In this document: positions 23,801-35,800 of the stretch, piece by piece
How the letters are laid out: the number at the start of each line of letters is the position of its first letter
Position numbering within the stretch: the first letter of the stretch is position 1
NCBI GenBank assembly: GCA_035079385.1
Contig: JAVHKY010000024.1
Location: 5,332,001-5,396,000 of the forward strand
Direction: 5' to 3'
DNA: 64,000 nt
Origin: Aspidiotus rigidus
Taxonomy: Eukaryota; Arthropoda; Insecta; Hemiptera; Diaspididae
Made by a program: the position numbers and the translations under genes
The notes under the pieces: model-generated
Database searches by the model: none
Told to the model about the DNA's origin: nothing
What the model saw: only the letters and a program-made list of their open reading frames with translations

Positions 23801-26800
23801 GACTTTAAAACTCACGCCGTTGGTATCCTAAATTTAAAATTCACTAGCTTTAATGTCGAGCAAATTGCCCGCAGAGTAGTTTAATGCTCATAAAAAATCA
23901 TAGATATAGATTTTATGACTTGTTTTTTGATTGCGGTTTACTCCCGCACTCAGGCTACCGAGCCCAGTCTACGCTTGCCCGTCCTGCATTCAATGTCAGC
24001 CCTACACGAGGCAAGACGAAAAACTTTTGAAGACTTCATCAAGGTCGTAAGAGAAACGTCATGAATCAGGACTTTTTATCGTGTCACTCAGATTATACCA
24101 CGATTCTGTCGTCACTCATTAGGGTTTTTTATTCTTAGCCATATGAAACAGGTTATATTTATTTTTTGATGAACTTGATTCAAAAAAATACTTTCAAACA
24201 CCTAGTCGCAATTCGATTGGAAACTTTTCTCACAATTGAAGAAAAAGTTACAAAACTGAAATTTCTTCGCTGACTCAATTTCATTAACGAGGAACAGTGA
24301 ATATAGGTCAAAATTTACTTCCTGAACCAACTAGTTCGGAATCACATCATTGGAATAAGATACAATATTATTTCGTGTACATTACGTTTACACGCAGCAT
24401 TTCATTTCTGTCATCCGTCCTGCCCACATTGATTACAGAAGTAATAGAAAATACAAAATTCCTGGTTTCCAACTTTCACCCGTCCACTTCGTTCAAGTTC
24501 GATTGTAAAGTTCAACCGTAGCGCACGTCACGTAATCGGTAATTGCTGATTTTTCACGTACTCATACACATACCGTATAGGCAATCGTATACCTTTCGCA
24601 AATTCTCGTGTTTTTTAAAAACCTATTAACCCTGGTGTACACCGCAGGTTATGTCCAGACTGGACAGATTCCTCGTTTTCTTGTATTCGCTGACCCTATA
24701 ATACCCACGTTCGTCACTGGTACAGCTATGCACACACGTCTCGTCGAGATAATATCTCACATTTTTATCGGAAGATATATCGTCGATGAACGATGTAAAA
24801 GTAAGTAATCACTTATTAAGGCATAATATCTCTAATGTACAGTCATAAGTGGAGCCACGAAATTTTTGCTCGTAAATCAAAATTTCGATCGTACTGTTTA
24901 CGTGACACCGTGAGGTAATTTACCCTCCCATATCAGACCAGGAACTAAGTAGGTAGGTATGCATATTTATTGTGATGAAGAAGAAGATGGGATCCTCGTC
25001 ATCCTCACTGTTATGTAATTTCAATCGTTGTCAACAAATATTACGATGGTTGATTTATTGAAAAATTAGCCTTATTTTAGGTATCTTGCGTCTTGTCGCC
25101 CATATCGCGAAGGACTTTCACCACCACTTTATCGATCGTCATAGACTATTGTCATCGCGGTAATTCGATAAACATAATATTTTATAGCTCGTTCAGAGGC
25201 AGCCGGTTCTATAACGTACCTACGAGTATACATATTACATATACGTAATTTATTTGAGACTGTATCGAATACACAAATAATGTAGTGGTATTCTCGTACT
25301 TACATGCGTTTACGAATAATAAATAATATTTTATTGACGTGGGTAAACTTATACTCTTCAATTTAGTAAATACATATTCGCCAGACAAAGTGCTAAACTA
25401 GTCTGCCAGAGTAAAACTTTGCACAGGCTATATCAGGCGAGAGTCGTTAACTAGTTCGTGGCTGAAGATGAAAGTGCCTCTCCCTCATCACCACCTCCCT
25501 CGCTTTATAATTTACTCGTAGACGAATACAAATAACTAATGCTTAGCGGAATAAGTGAATTCTGCACCACGACAAGCATGACTAATAAATTCACTCCCGC
25601 ATTACAATATAAAACCACTTATTGAGTGTAATTTTTAAATTTTCTGTACAAGAGCCCATTGGGAGCGAACGTTATATTCTTATATATTTTATTTATCCAA
25701 TATCGTACACAGTATATTCGCGCACGTTATTCGTGAATTGGCTTTCAAATATTCTAAAACTTCGACCAATTATTGTCTACAATATGCTTAATCCCTCCGT
25801 GGTCACATGCTTGCATTGTCTGAGCAGATTTCCGGATCGAATTATCGCACCACGTTTCGATCGTAATCTTGGGTCTTTGCTCCCAAACGATATTCGTTCG
25901 TTGGTTATATGTCGACTGTCCTAACTCCGAAAATCTGGCTCTTATCCTCAATTTCTTTAAAGCTGAGGTAATGCTTAACAATGTAACACTCGTACATCTT
26001 TAGTTAGTATTACTTTAGATAAGACTAGCGATATGTTCATTGCACATGAGATAAAAGTAAAAACGAAGTTAAAGGAGGAACGCAGGGGACCTATTCTGCG
26101 GGATCGAATCGGTTTCGGTATTAGGAATTCAAATTCAAATTTTGAAGATTCTCAAGTTTTCCTCAGTCTCTTCTATGGCGTATATAATAATAGCCTTTCT
26201 ACGAGTAAGTCCATCTTCTATCATAATATATTATGGCTCCAGAGCCTAGATTTTTCCAAATCCAATACAAAGAGATAAGTACTTGGACCGTTTTTACCGA
26301 TGACATACATGAACTTTCAAACTTTTGGAATGAATATGAACTATGAAAGGTATTTCTAGAGGCATTTTCGTCGCTGAGTACCATGCCATTTGCTATTTTT
26401 TGATATTACCTCTCATTATTGTGCAATACATATGTCTAGTCACCGCAAACTGTTGCGACGCGTAACGTATCTTATCTAGCTACAAAATTTTGACGCGCGA
26501 GAAGGTACACTTGCTTGTCACGATGAAGCGCGGGAATTTAACATGAGTATTAGGCAGTAATGAGATGTAATATCGAAAAACGTCTAATGATATTGTACTC
26601 AGCGTCGAAAATACTTCTTGAAATTCTCTCAATAGTTCATGTACATTCCAAAAGTTTGAAGGATGTTCATGTGTGTAATGTTGGACTTGAACCATTTTTG
26701 ATTGGAAATCACTTGGTGTACGACAAATTTTTCAAAGTAAGCCCCAAAGTATGAATTTGGCGGTAGATCTGATCAATATTTTGTGTGCACGACACTCACT

Positions 26801-29800
26801 TTTCGCTTTTGAAAATGGTGGACAAGACCAAAAATTAGATTTTTGAGGGTGAGGACAGTGAAGATTTCAGAGAGCACAAGATTCTGGGTGGTGGATGAAA
26901 ATGGATTCATCTTTTGAGTTTTTTACGATCGAGAGTGGTCAAGAGTGTAAGTTGTAAGTTTTTTATGGATAATGTTGGGGAGATTTTTAGTGATGACACC
27001 GCTCAAGTCTCTTCCCATCATACTGATTCTTTCTTTCTCGCAGTAACGATTAAATATTTGGCAAAATGGCTTGTTGTACAGTTGCATATCATGTTCATGG
27101 GTACCAGCGCCTTTATTATTTTGTTGCATCCTTGTGACGTCGGCTTCATGGCTTAATATTCCAAGAACGCTGCATTAGTAGTGGCACTCGGCAACACCAC
27201 TGGCGATGCATCATCATATATATGAACATATATAGTTTTCTACATTGAATTGGTTTACAAGTGACGATAACCAGGTATGCAACTCATTCCAAAGTTTTAT
27301 CTGGTGAAATAACTTATTGTAGAGTTTAGCACCCTTTCAAATTGCAGCAGGTACAGGTTGACATGTAGGTGGTAGATGTTGTTAACTTGTTCTTGGTCTC
27401 TTGTTTGACCTTGTCGTTAGATACTCTTGTTCCAGCCATAGCTTGGCGCATATGTATCAACTCTTCTATTGTCAGCAATCCGAATCGAGCTCTTGATCTT
27501 TGTTCTTAGTAATAATCAATGCGATTTCTTCCCACAAAGCGCGTTCAAATTTTTTGTAACCAAAAAATCTACAAGTCTAGTCGTTCCTGTGCTTGTTCGC
27601 TTTTGCTGATCTTCTCTCTAACGGCTCTTTAGGTTGCTCAGCAGTATTCTCTTACCACGCTTAACAAGGCGAAGATGGTCCTTGAAGTACCACTCTCTGC
27701 AGATCTTTATGGAAATCTAGCGATTGTCGTCCAAATGATCCACTAGAGACTAGAGTTGTAGAGACGTGGAGTAACACTGCTTTATGTTGGATGTACACAA
27801 TTTTTGGCGGATATTTGAAAACAATGATGGCTGGTTATCTTGTGCGAACACGAAAAGACCTCGACTAGGGGGTCAATTCTGCAAATCCGTTCTTTTTCTT
27901 TGGTTTTTTTCAAAATTGAATAGCGCATCAGCACATAAATACGTGGTGGTATGTGACAGACAATACAGGATCATTTTGTAGAGACTGATATAAAAGGTTC
28001 TGGTACAATGGGCCGGCAAAAGTTTGACTGCTTTCGTTGGTAAAGTGGCAAACAAATCACTAGCCATTGTGGATGAGTTCGTCAACAATAAACGACATGA
28101 TGAATTTCAATTTGCGACCGCTTCTATTGCTGACGTTAGAATTGCTTTAATTTGCTATCGAGAAGGTCTTTGTTGCAGGTGTCCGAGGAATCTTTAGAGT
28201 TCAGCCGTCGGAAAACATTTCGGGTACAATTTTTCTATTGAGCCAAACAGAACATGTGATAGTCAGGAGAGAAAACAATTGGACAGACAGACTAGACTAC
28301 CCTAGAGGATCCCGAATAGTTATACTAAATTTTAAGAATAGATTAGGAGAGACTTTATATCACATTATTACGTTTTACGAAAAGCCGAGTAAGAAGAGTA
28401 CCTCCGTCGATTGAAATAACAAGAAGCCAAAGATAATAACTCCTAGAGCAGAATTTGGGAATAATAAAGATAGAAGTCTCGTACATTTGCGCTCCATAAC
28501 CATCTGTAATCTGTATGTCAATCTAAAAGTTTGAAAACTATGAGTTCAATTCGCTTGGTAGGATGTCACATGAAATAGATATAAAATCGTTCTACTAATA
28601 TATACGGTACATAAAGTTCATGATCATAAAATTGAATCTTACGTGTTATTAGCCGAATTCTCCCTGGCATTGTTTGTGTATACACGATCCAATACTATAG
28701 AGCATCATAGGAAGAGGAATGCAAGTTTTATTTATCATTAAAACTTTAAAATGAGATACGGTACGTAATTTTACCGTTAAAGAGGGAAAGTGCAATGGGT
28801 CAACAAGTTGAATCAGTTCCGTATTATAGTCTTCACACATAAAACGGAAAAGAAAACTTTTCACCCGCATAAGAATATTCATCAATCTTGTATTCCGTAT
28901 CCGCTAAGACAAGCTTCATTCTCGAGTGGTCATATAAGCATCGATAATTTCTTCTACTGCAATCAAAAATGAGTTACGAGAAAAATAAACATACCTAGTA
29001 ACAAGCTGGTATTCGGGTTGCAATAATTTAATCAGGAAAAGACCAGCGGAATTCGGAAACAAATTTCGTCGAAGACATTTCTGGTGTAATGAATCATATT
29101 ATATTATTTATTTGACTGATATCAAATTATTAAGTCATTTGACAGCAACTTCATTCTCGGGGAAAGAAAAGATTCAAATAATCGTACGTTGAGGGCACGA
29201 TACATTTCACGCACCTTGAAATATGTGTACCTACCTAACTAAATTTTTTGGGCTAGATACGATTGAAATATTTTTAATAGGATGAAAATAATTCACCTCC
29301 CTTCCAGTTCAAATCACTCCAAGTATTTTATGCCTCCAACTTCACGTTTCGAAGACCTTTGCTCTACATCTATCATTCGCTTTAATCCCCTAAACCTTTG
29401 CTCCACCTTTAAACACTGGGGAACAAAGGTCCCTATGATTGTGTGATCAATTCATCCTTCCAGATTTACCCTCAACTTACTTACTGTTTCTTTGTTCAGC
29501 GGCAACTCCCTATGCCACTTGATCACAACAGATTATTAGAACTTTTCTCCCTTGACTAATTCGGTTTAAGTTCTCTTCGTCGCCGCAAGATGATAATCTT
29601 TCCAAAGGAAACGTATATTTTAAGGGGTTGGCCCATCCTCTAGCCAGAACCGGTTTCAGGAGGGCAGGGTGGACATTGATCTTGGGCTCCTACAAGGACG
29701 AGCCCCCAGCACAATAAAAAATTATACTTTTTCTTTTTAAAATGAAAATTTCGCTTCCATCAGCTCTCCGATTGCCCAAACTAAAGACCTTAAATCCACC

Positions 29801-32800
29801 CCTGCCTCTAGCCTTGCTATTCCTCGGGGCAAAGTGACGAAGGAACGTAAGTTTTATTGAATGTGAAAGGTCATCGATTGGGACGAAAACGTTTGGCCAA
29901 CTATGATCTAAGTAGATGAGCTTGAAGGCAGCGTACGGAGTATCCAAGTACTCAAATGAACAAGGATTTACCCAAGTTCCAAAATGAAAAAAATTGAAGT
30001 TCATTTTAGAATGGAATACTTTGACCTACTGCTGGAGATTGTAAACTGATGTCTAGAAAGAGTACCAGCTTGTGTAATTTTGGCAATAACTTCTATTTCC
30101 CTTCCACCCAAATGACATGCGTTCGTGGAGCTACTTCATCAGGCTGGATATTGCACGAAAAGTATATTTTTTCCGGTCAATTTTGACTACTTTCCATTCC
30201 TACGGTAGCTGGGTGGAATTCTCAATACTATGCTTGCAATAATGCATCATACACTATGATGCCGAAAGGAAATTAACGAATAGAATGTAATACAAGTTAT
30301 TAGAAAGTTCTCACTTGAAAGCCGCAGGAATCCCCTTCAAAGTGAAATACCTTTTGCAGATCTCGAGAGACAAAAAAGATTTTGGTAATCCAGCGAAGTA
30401 GCGGTCTCATCTTTTTTTCTCGTATATTTTTTTTTATATACGTACCATATCGGCGGCTCGAAGGTGCGATTACAAAACTATAATTGACCGCTCACCGAGT
30501 CTATATATCTCCATAATTCTCCGACGAGCTCATTTAAATATAGCGCATCGAAGGCCTATCAATTTATGGAGCACTCAGACTATGAAAGCACTCGTCTAAT
30601 CGTGTCTCGCGAAGCGTAGAACGACCCTGTCTAAAATATTATGAATAATGTTCGATCAAAACATGGCAAGTAGGCTATAGATTTCGATCGAAGAGAAGAA
30701 GATGGACGAGCGAAAAACACGAACAACCTTTCCATTAACGGAGAAAAAAAAAAAAAAAATAGTTCAAGTTGCAAGGCCTCCAGACTAATTATTGGTGGAT
30801 CATCTTTCTTATCGAAGATTGAAAATTCACGAATTATGAATTTCGCGCGTTATTTATGGCTGTAGGGCGAAAGTCATAAATAATGTACTCACTTTTTTTT
30901 TTTTTGGAAGTCATTATTAGACGCTTTCTACGTAGAATCCGGCCGTTCTTCTTATTATTACTCAATCGATTTTACGATACTGGTCATCGGTTAACGACTT
31001 GGATGTCCAATAAACTTTCATTTCTTCGCTAAATCAAGTTTTTTAATATTTTTCGGCATAAATCGACGAATAAATAAACATCCTAATTACATTTTTTCAC
31101 AATAGTTTTCCAAGATCGCGATCGGGTAAATTACGCGTGACAGTTCTTTTTTTCTCCGGACGTATCATCGTCATATTTGCACCGCTGCTCCGTACCCTTC
31201 ACTTCGATTTCCATAATACATTTATATTGTACCTATGTCCGCTTACCAATAAAAATGATACTTGACGCATGTCTACCATAGTTAACTAGATCAATATTAT
31301 TTGTATAATCAATGCACATACCATAAAATATTCGTCGTCGTTTGTCGTCTCTGTATGCACATAAAATTAGAATTCGACTTCTGCATTGTCGCCGGATTAA
31401 GCTACGCCTGGGAAAATCCCGCCAGGGAACATCGAACAAACGTACCTCGCTATTGTCTGGGGTCCGAGCAGAAAATCGAAGAAAATGATGCCATCTCTTT
31501 ATCTTCGACAACTTATAACGGTCGATTTACGCGCAGTACATTAGTGTAGGCCATTCGTGATTTGATCTTCCATGTTGAGGAACGAAAAGATTGCGGATTT
31601 TCTATTTGTGCTACATGGATGGAAAAATACGAAAGTAAAATGCGTGTAGAGACGAATATCGGTTTACGGACACAGTTGTAAAACGCGAATTACAGTTTCC
31701 ATTGTCTGACATACCTACACCTGCCCTAATTAAGGTGATTTGCTTTATCGGATATATTTATCAGATGCCAATTGCGATGTAGGCTTATGGGTGTAGCTGA
31801 TGTAGACTCAACATCGTCGCGTTAGATCGTTTTCTCGCGGAGAGACTCTTAAATATCGCGGTGATGATAGTCCATATCGGAGTTTTGTACATCGATATCG
31901 TGTACACGTATACCTACGTTTGCGAAAACACGCGAAGGAAAAGAAAACAATTCGTTTTATGTTTGTCGGAGATGCGTTGATTGTTTCAAGAATTAAATGA
32001 TGAACGAGACTTTGTGGGAAAAGTATAGAAGAACGACGAGGGTATGGCGATACAATCCACTCCAGTTGTACATTTGGTCGGAAAATTTGCACGTGAGGTT
32101 GCTTTGAGTATAGAAGTGCCCAGAATCGAACATTTCTAGCTATGCTTGGAAAAATGACGGTCTCTTTAGTATTCTAAGCGAAATCACTCTTCTTTGCTTT
32201 GAACACCACCGCTCTCTCCTCTGCAAGTAGATCAATTGGCGTCGAACTTGCTAATACGCGGAGAGCCTCCGTCGAGGCAGCAGCATAGCTCAGCGCAACT
32301 CTCCGTTGGATCTTTTTCATCTCGTTCTTTCTGTACACACGGTACATACTGGGGCATTACATGAGAGGACGGACAGTACGGTGCTCACCTTAATCCTTCT
32401 CTTGCATCTCGTAGCCCTCGTAGGTTTATCATCGGGCGGCTTAGGTAGGTCACTACCCTGTCCGCTTTTTCTGCTATCATCAGGAAAATGGAGCCTAAAG
32501 TTCAGATTTGAGTGAAACCAGATGCCAAGATACTTCATCACATTTGAGGGGGTCTTTGGTCCACAAAATATAAAAATCTTGCGGTGGCGAGTTTTATTTC
32601 GGACGATACAAGGAGAAAAATTAAAGGTCAAGTCGGATAAAAAACGAGGAACGCAGAATTCAAATTCAAATCTTAAAGAGTTTTAAGTTCTTCTGAGTCC
32701 CTTCTATCATGGTGTATATGGCTTGAAAGTAAAAATTTTTTCAAGTCCCTTTTCTATCATATATTATGGCTCGAGAGTTGAAATTATTTCAAGTTCTCTT

Positions 32801-35800
32801 CCTATCATATATTATGGCTCGAGAGTCGAAATTTTTCCAAGTCCATCTTCTATCGTAGGTTAAGGCTTGAGACTCAAAATTTTCTCAAGCCCCCCTCCTA
32901 TCATATGTTATGGCTCGAGACTCGAAATTTTTCAAAGTGCCCTATCTATCATATACACAGGTCGACAGTCAGACCTCTTCCAAGTCCCTTTCCCATCATA
33001 TATTATGGCTCAAGATTTTTCCGAGTTCCCCTCCTATCATACACTACAACTGGAAAGTCAAAATTTCTCAAGTTCCCCAAAAAGTATAAGTTTTTCCGAG
33101 TCCAAATTCTTTATTATGGTAGGTCAGTTTTCGCTGGCATCACACGGCGCACAAGGCAGGAAAAATTTTCTGAAAACCGTCTCACAGAACAGGTTAAATT
33201 CGGACGAGTCGTGCAGTGCCAGGCAATCGTGCACGCGTCACGAAGAAGGGAAGAAGCTGCGTGAGATGACGAAGGGCTGAAAAAGGAGATTGAGAAAAGG
33301 ATGACGACAGGAGAACAGGTTGGAAACGCAAGCGCGTGCGATTCGACGCACCTTCTTAATTATGATTTCCACAACTTACTGGCGAAAGGTCGTTGGAATG
33401 AATTACCGACAGGTGGTGAATAGTATGGCCTCCGGTTTTCCTACAGATAATTCTACTCTGGCCGACTCAATCCAACAAGTTACTAAGACTGATTACAATA
33501 GGGACACAAAAAGAAGCTTCTGATGTAATCGAAAAAACTTCAAAGTTTGTTACCAACGACACTCCATTGTCGAGGACACCACCACCAAATAAAGCTTGAA
33601 CCCTTTGAATGTCTGAATATAACAGGAACGTAAATACTAAGGCAGACAGTAGTTGGATTACTTCCCCTTCCCACCCTCCCCAGCCAAAAAACAGATCCTC
33701 AAGATATTTTAGCGACCCAATCGATATGAGGAAAAATTTGTTGATATGATGTTGACTGATTTGTCACATCGATCAGTAGTCGATTTACAGTCAACCTCTC
33801 CTGAGGTTGGTGAGTAGTTGACATGCGAGTGCTCTGAAAACTTTAGCTTATCCAGAAAGGTCTCTATTATACTCAAACTGCGCCTTAATAGAGAAGAATC
33901 GAGCAGTGGTGCGGTGGAGGGGGGGGGGAGTTCTTGAAGGTGAACCTTCAAAACGTTTTAGGGGGCGCCTTTTTCCCCCTTTTTTTTTTTTGCTTGTGAA
34001 CATTTTTTTGGGGGTAAGAATCTGATTTTTAGAGGGGTTTCTTCAGAGACTTAAAGGGGTCACCGCACCACTGAAATCGAGTCTAAATTGGAGTCCAAAA
34101 CCTCAATTCTTACTTAAAACGAACTGTAGTCCAACATGTTGTGTTGATCGATATTGACTGATTTTTCACGTCAATCAGCTGTCGATTTCCAGTTATCCTT
34201 TCCTGTTTCTTCATCAGTTGGTAAGTAGTTGACAACCAGAGCTCTGAGAACATAAGTCGAAACCTGAAATTAACGTTGTTGAGAAAAAATTAGTGTTCAA
34301 ATTTGGGTCAAATTTTTATCTTTTTTAACTATCGATTTCTTGACGAAATTAGTTGGGACTCAGTAGACGATATACGGACGAGAATTTTTGGGTGATAATG
34401 AGCCATTAGGGGTCGTCGACCTTAAGTCGACAAGATTAATCGGCAAACACTCTATTTCAGCATTTAGACTCTGTTTTGCCAATGATGACGTTCGCCCGAC
34501 CGAAATAGATTCTTAGCCGAATTGAAAAAGGCTAGAAGAGTTGAGAGTAGAAGTTTGTTTTTCATAATTCTCCCACCTCATTCTCAACCCCTCCTCTCTC
34601 ACGTTCGATCATTGGCAATCACTTTTTTTTGGAGAGTCTTGCTATAAATGAGTCTCAACTGGGTGGTTTGACCTCAGACGATGCAAATTGTAGGGTCGTT
34701 AGTGTATGGATTGTACGTTCTCATATAAACAAAATAATCTCGTAAAATTTAGCTCTTCTTAACGTAAAAGTTATTCTGAAGCTTTACATTTCCTAAAATA
34801 AAAATTATCAAAATGTACAACTATAAGTATTTGGAGGACCCATTGTTGGAATTTGATATTTTTCTCAAAAATTGTCATCGTACATTTTTTTCAAATCTTT
34901 GAGAACGAATGTAATCACCGTTTTCTCTTATAAATGACTTAGTCATGTTGTTATTATTTCCCAGCCTCCGAATTCCTGCTATATGAAAGACTTGATATCA
35001 ATGTTTGTAACTCATATTTTCTTGAATAGTGTACGTGATTTTGAAAAAGTAATTAGGCGATTGATTTCTGCAGTTGATCTCTTTAAATGTACCTCAAGAT
35101 TAAACACTCGATTGCAGGGTGCAGTCGTCCTACTTTTTTTTGTTTTGGATTTCAATCTTTCAGTTTTTTTTTTTTTCATTTAATTATGCATTTCGAAATG
35201 AACCGGCTCAAAGCCCATTTATATTCCATTTATATAAGTCTCACCTCGACTTATCGATCGGCGCAGAGGTACGTGCATCATTGAGGATTAGGCTCTGTTC
35301 TTTTGCATAAGTTCCCGTCGCAGAGTTCGTTCCAAAAATCTAAGGCGTTCCCACCTGTTGTCGGAGTCTCGAATATTTGCTGCCAAACACGTTTGAAATC
35401 TTCTTCGCACGCGTAGACACTATCTATACATTCACTCTCGTCCTACATATAAATTAAAATTCTGTCTCAGTTTTTCACCTCCTACCTCAACCGAAGTTGC
35501 GACGATGTGTAGAACAAATCGAGGCCCGATTTGCTCAGCCTGATTTTAATATTGTTTCCAAATTACGATGTTACGTCAGAGAAAAATGTCACAAATATTG
35601 ATTTAACTCTTTTGAAATGTTTCTTCGGTTTCAGGAGCGGTCTATATATGGACATTGTTGGACGGAGTGATAAGCGCATCCGTTAATAAGGTGAGTAAAA
35701 TCGAGGAATGTACACACTCGTTCGATGCGAGGAAGTATGTTTATATTTCTACTCGGCGAGCAGAAACGTTCGTATTATAGATTTTTTACGGAATCATTTT

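Larger units (their letters stand above)
20834..35634 (+). other. intron 1 (14.8 kb), rich in repeats
   Basis: Donor GTAAGT, acceptor TTTCAG. It splits the signal peptide. It carries jockey-like relics (21868, 23475), a foldback element (26.3 kb), an R1-like relic on the minus strand (32.2 kb), minisatellite (32.69-33.12 kb) and a diverged duplication (33.74/34.13 kb). The C9G6 run at 21356-21370 is a short GC palindrome. Stretches between these show nothing that I can name. Confidence 0.8.

Noticed and set aside
26480..26754. Overlapping + and - frames with similar peptide words (for example SKILLEILSIVHVHSKSLK)
   Set aside because: The similarity to a frame at 43396-43620 comes from the two foldback copies, not from a protein family.
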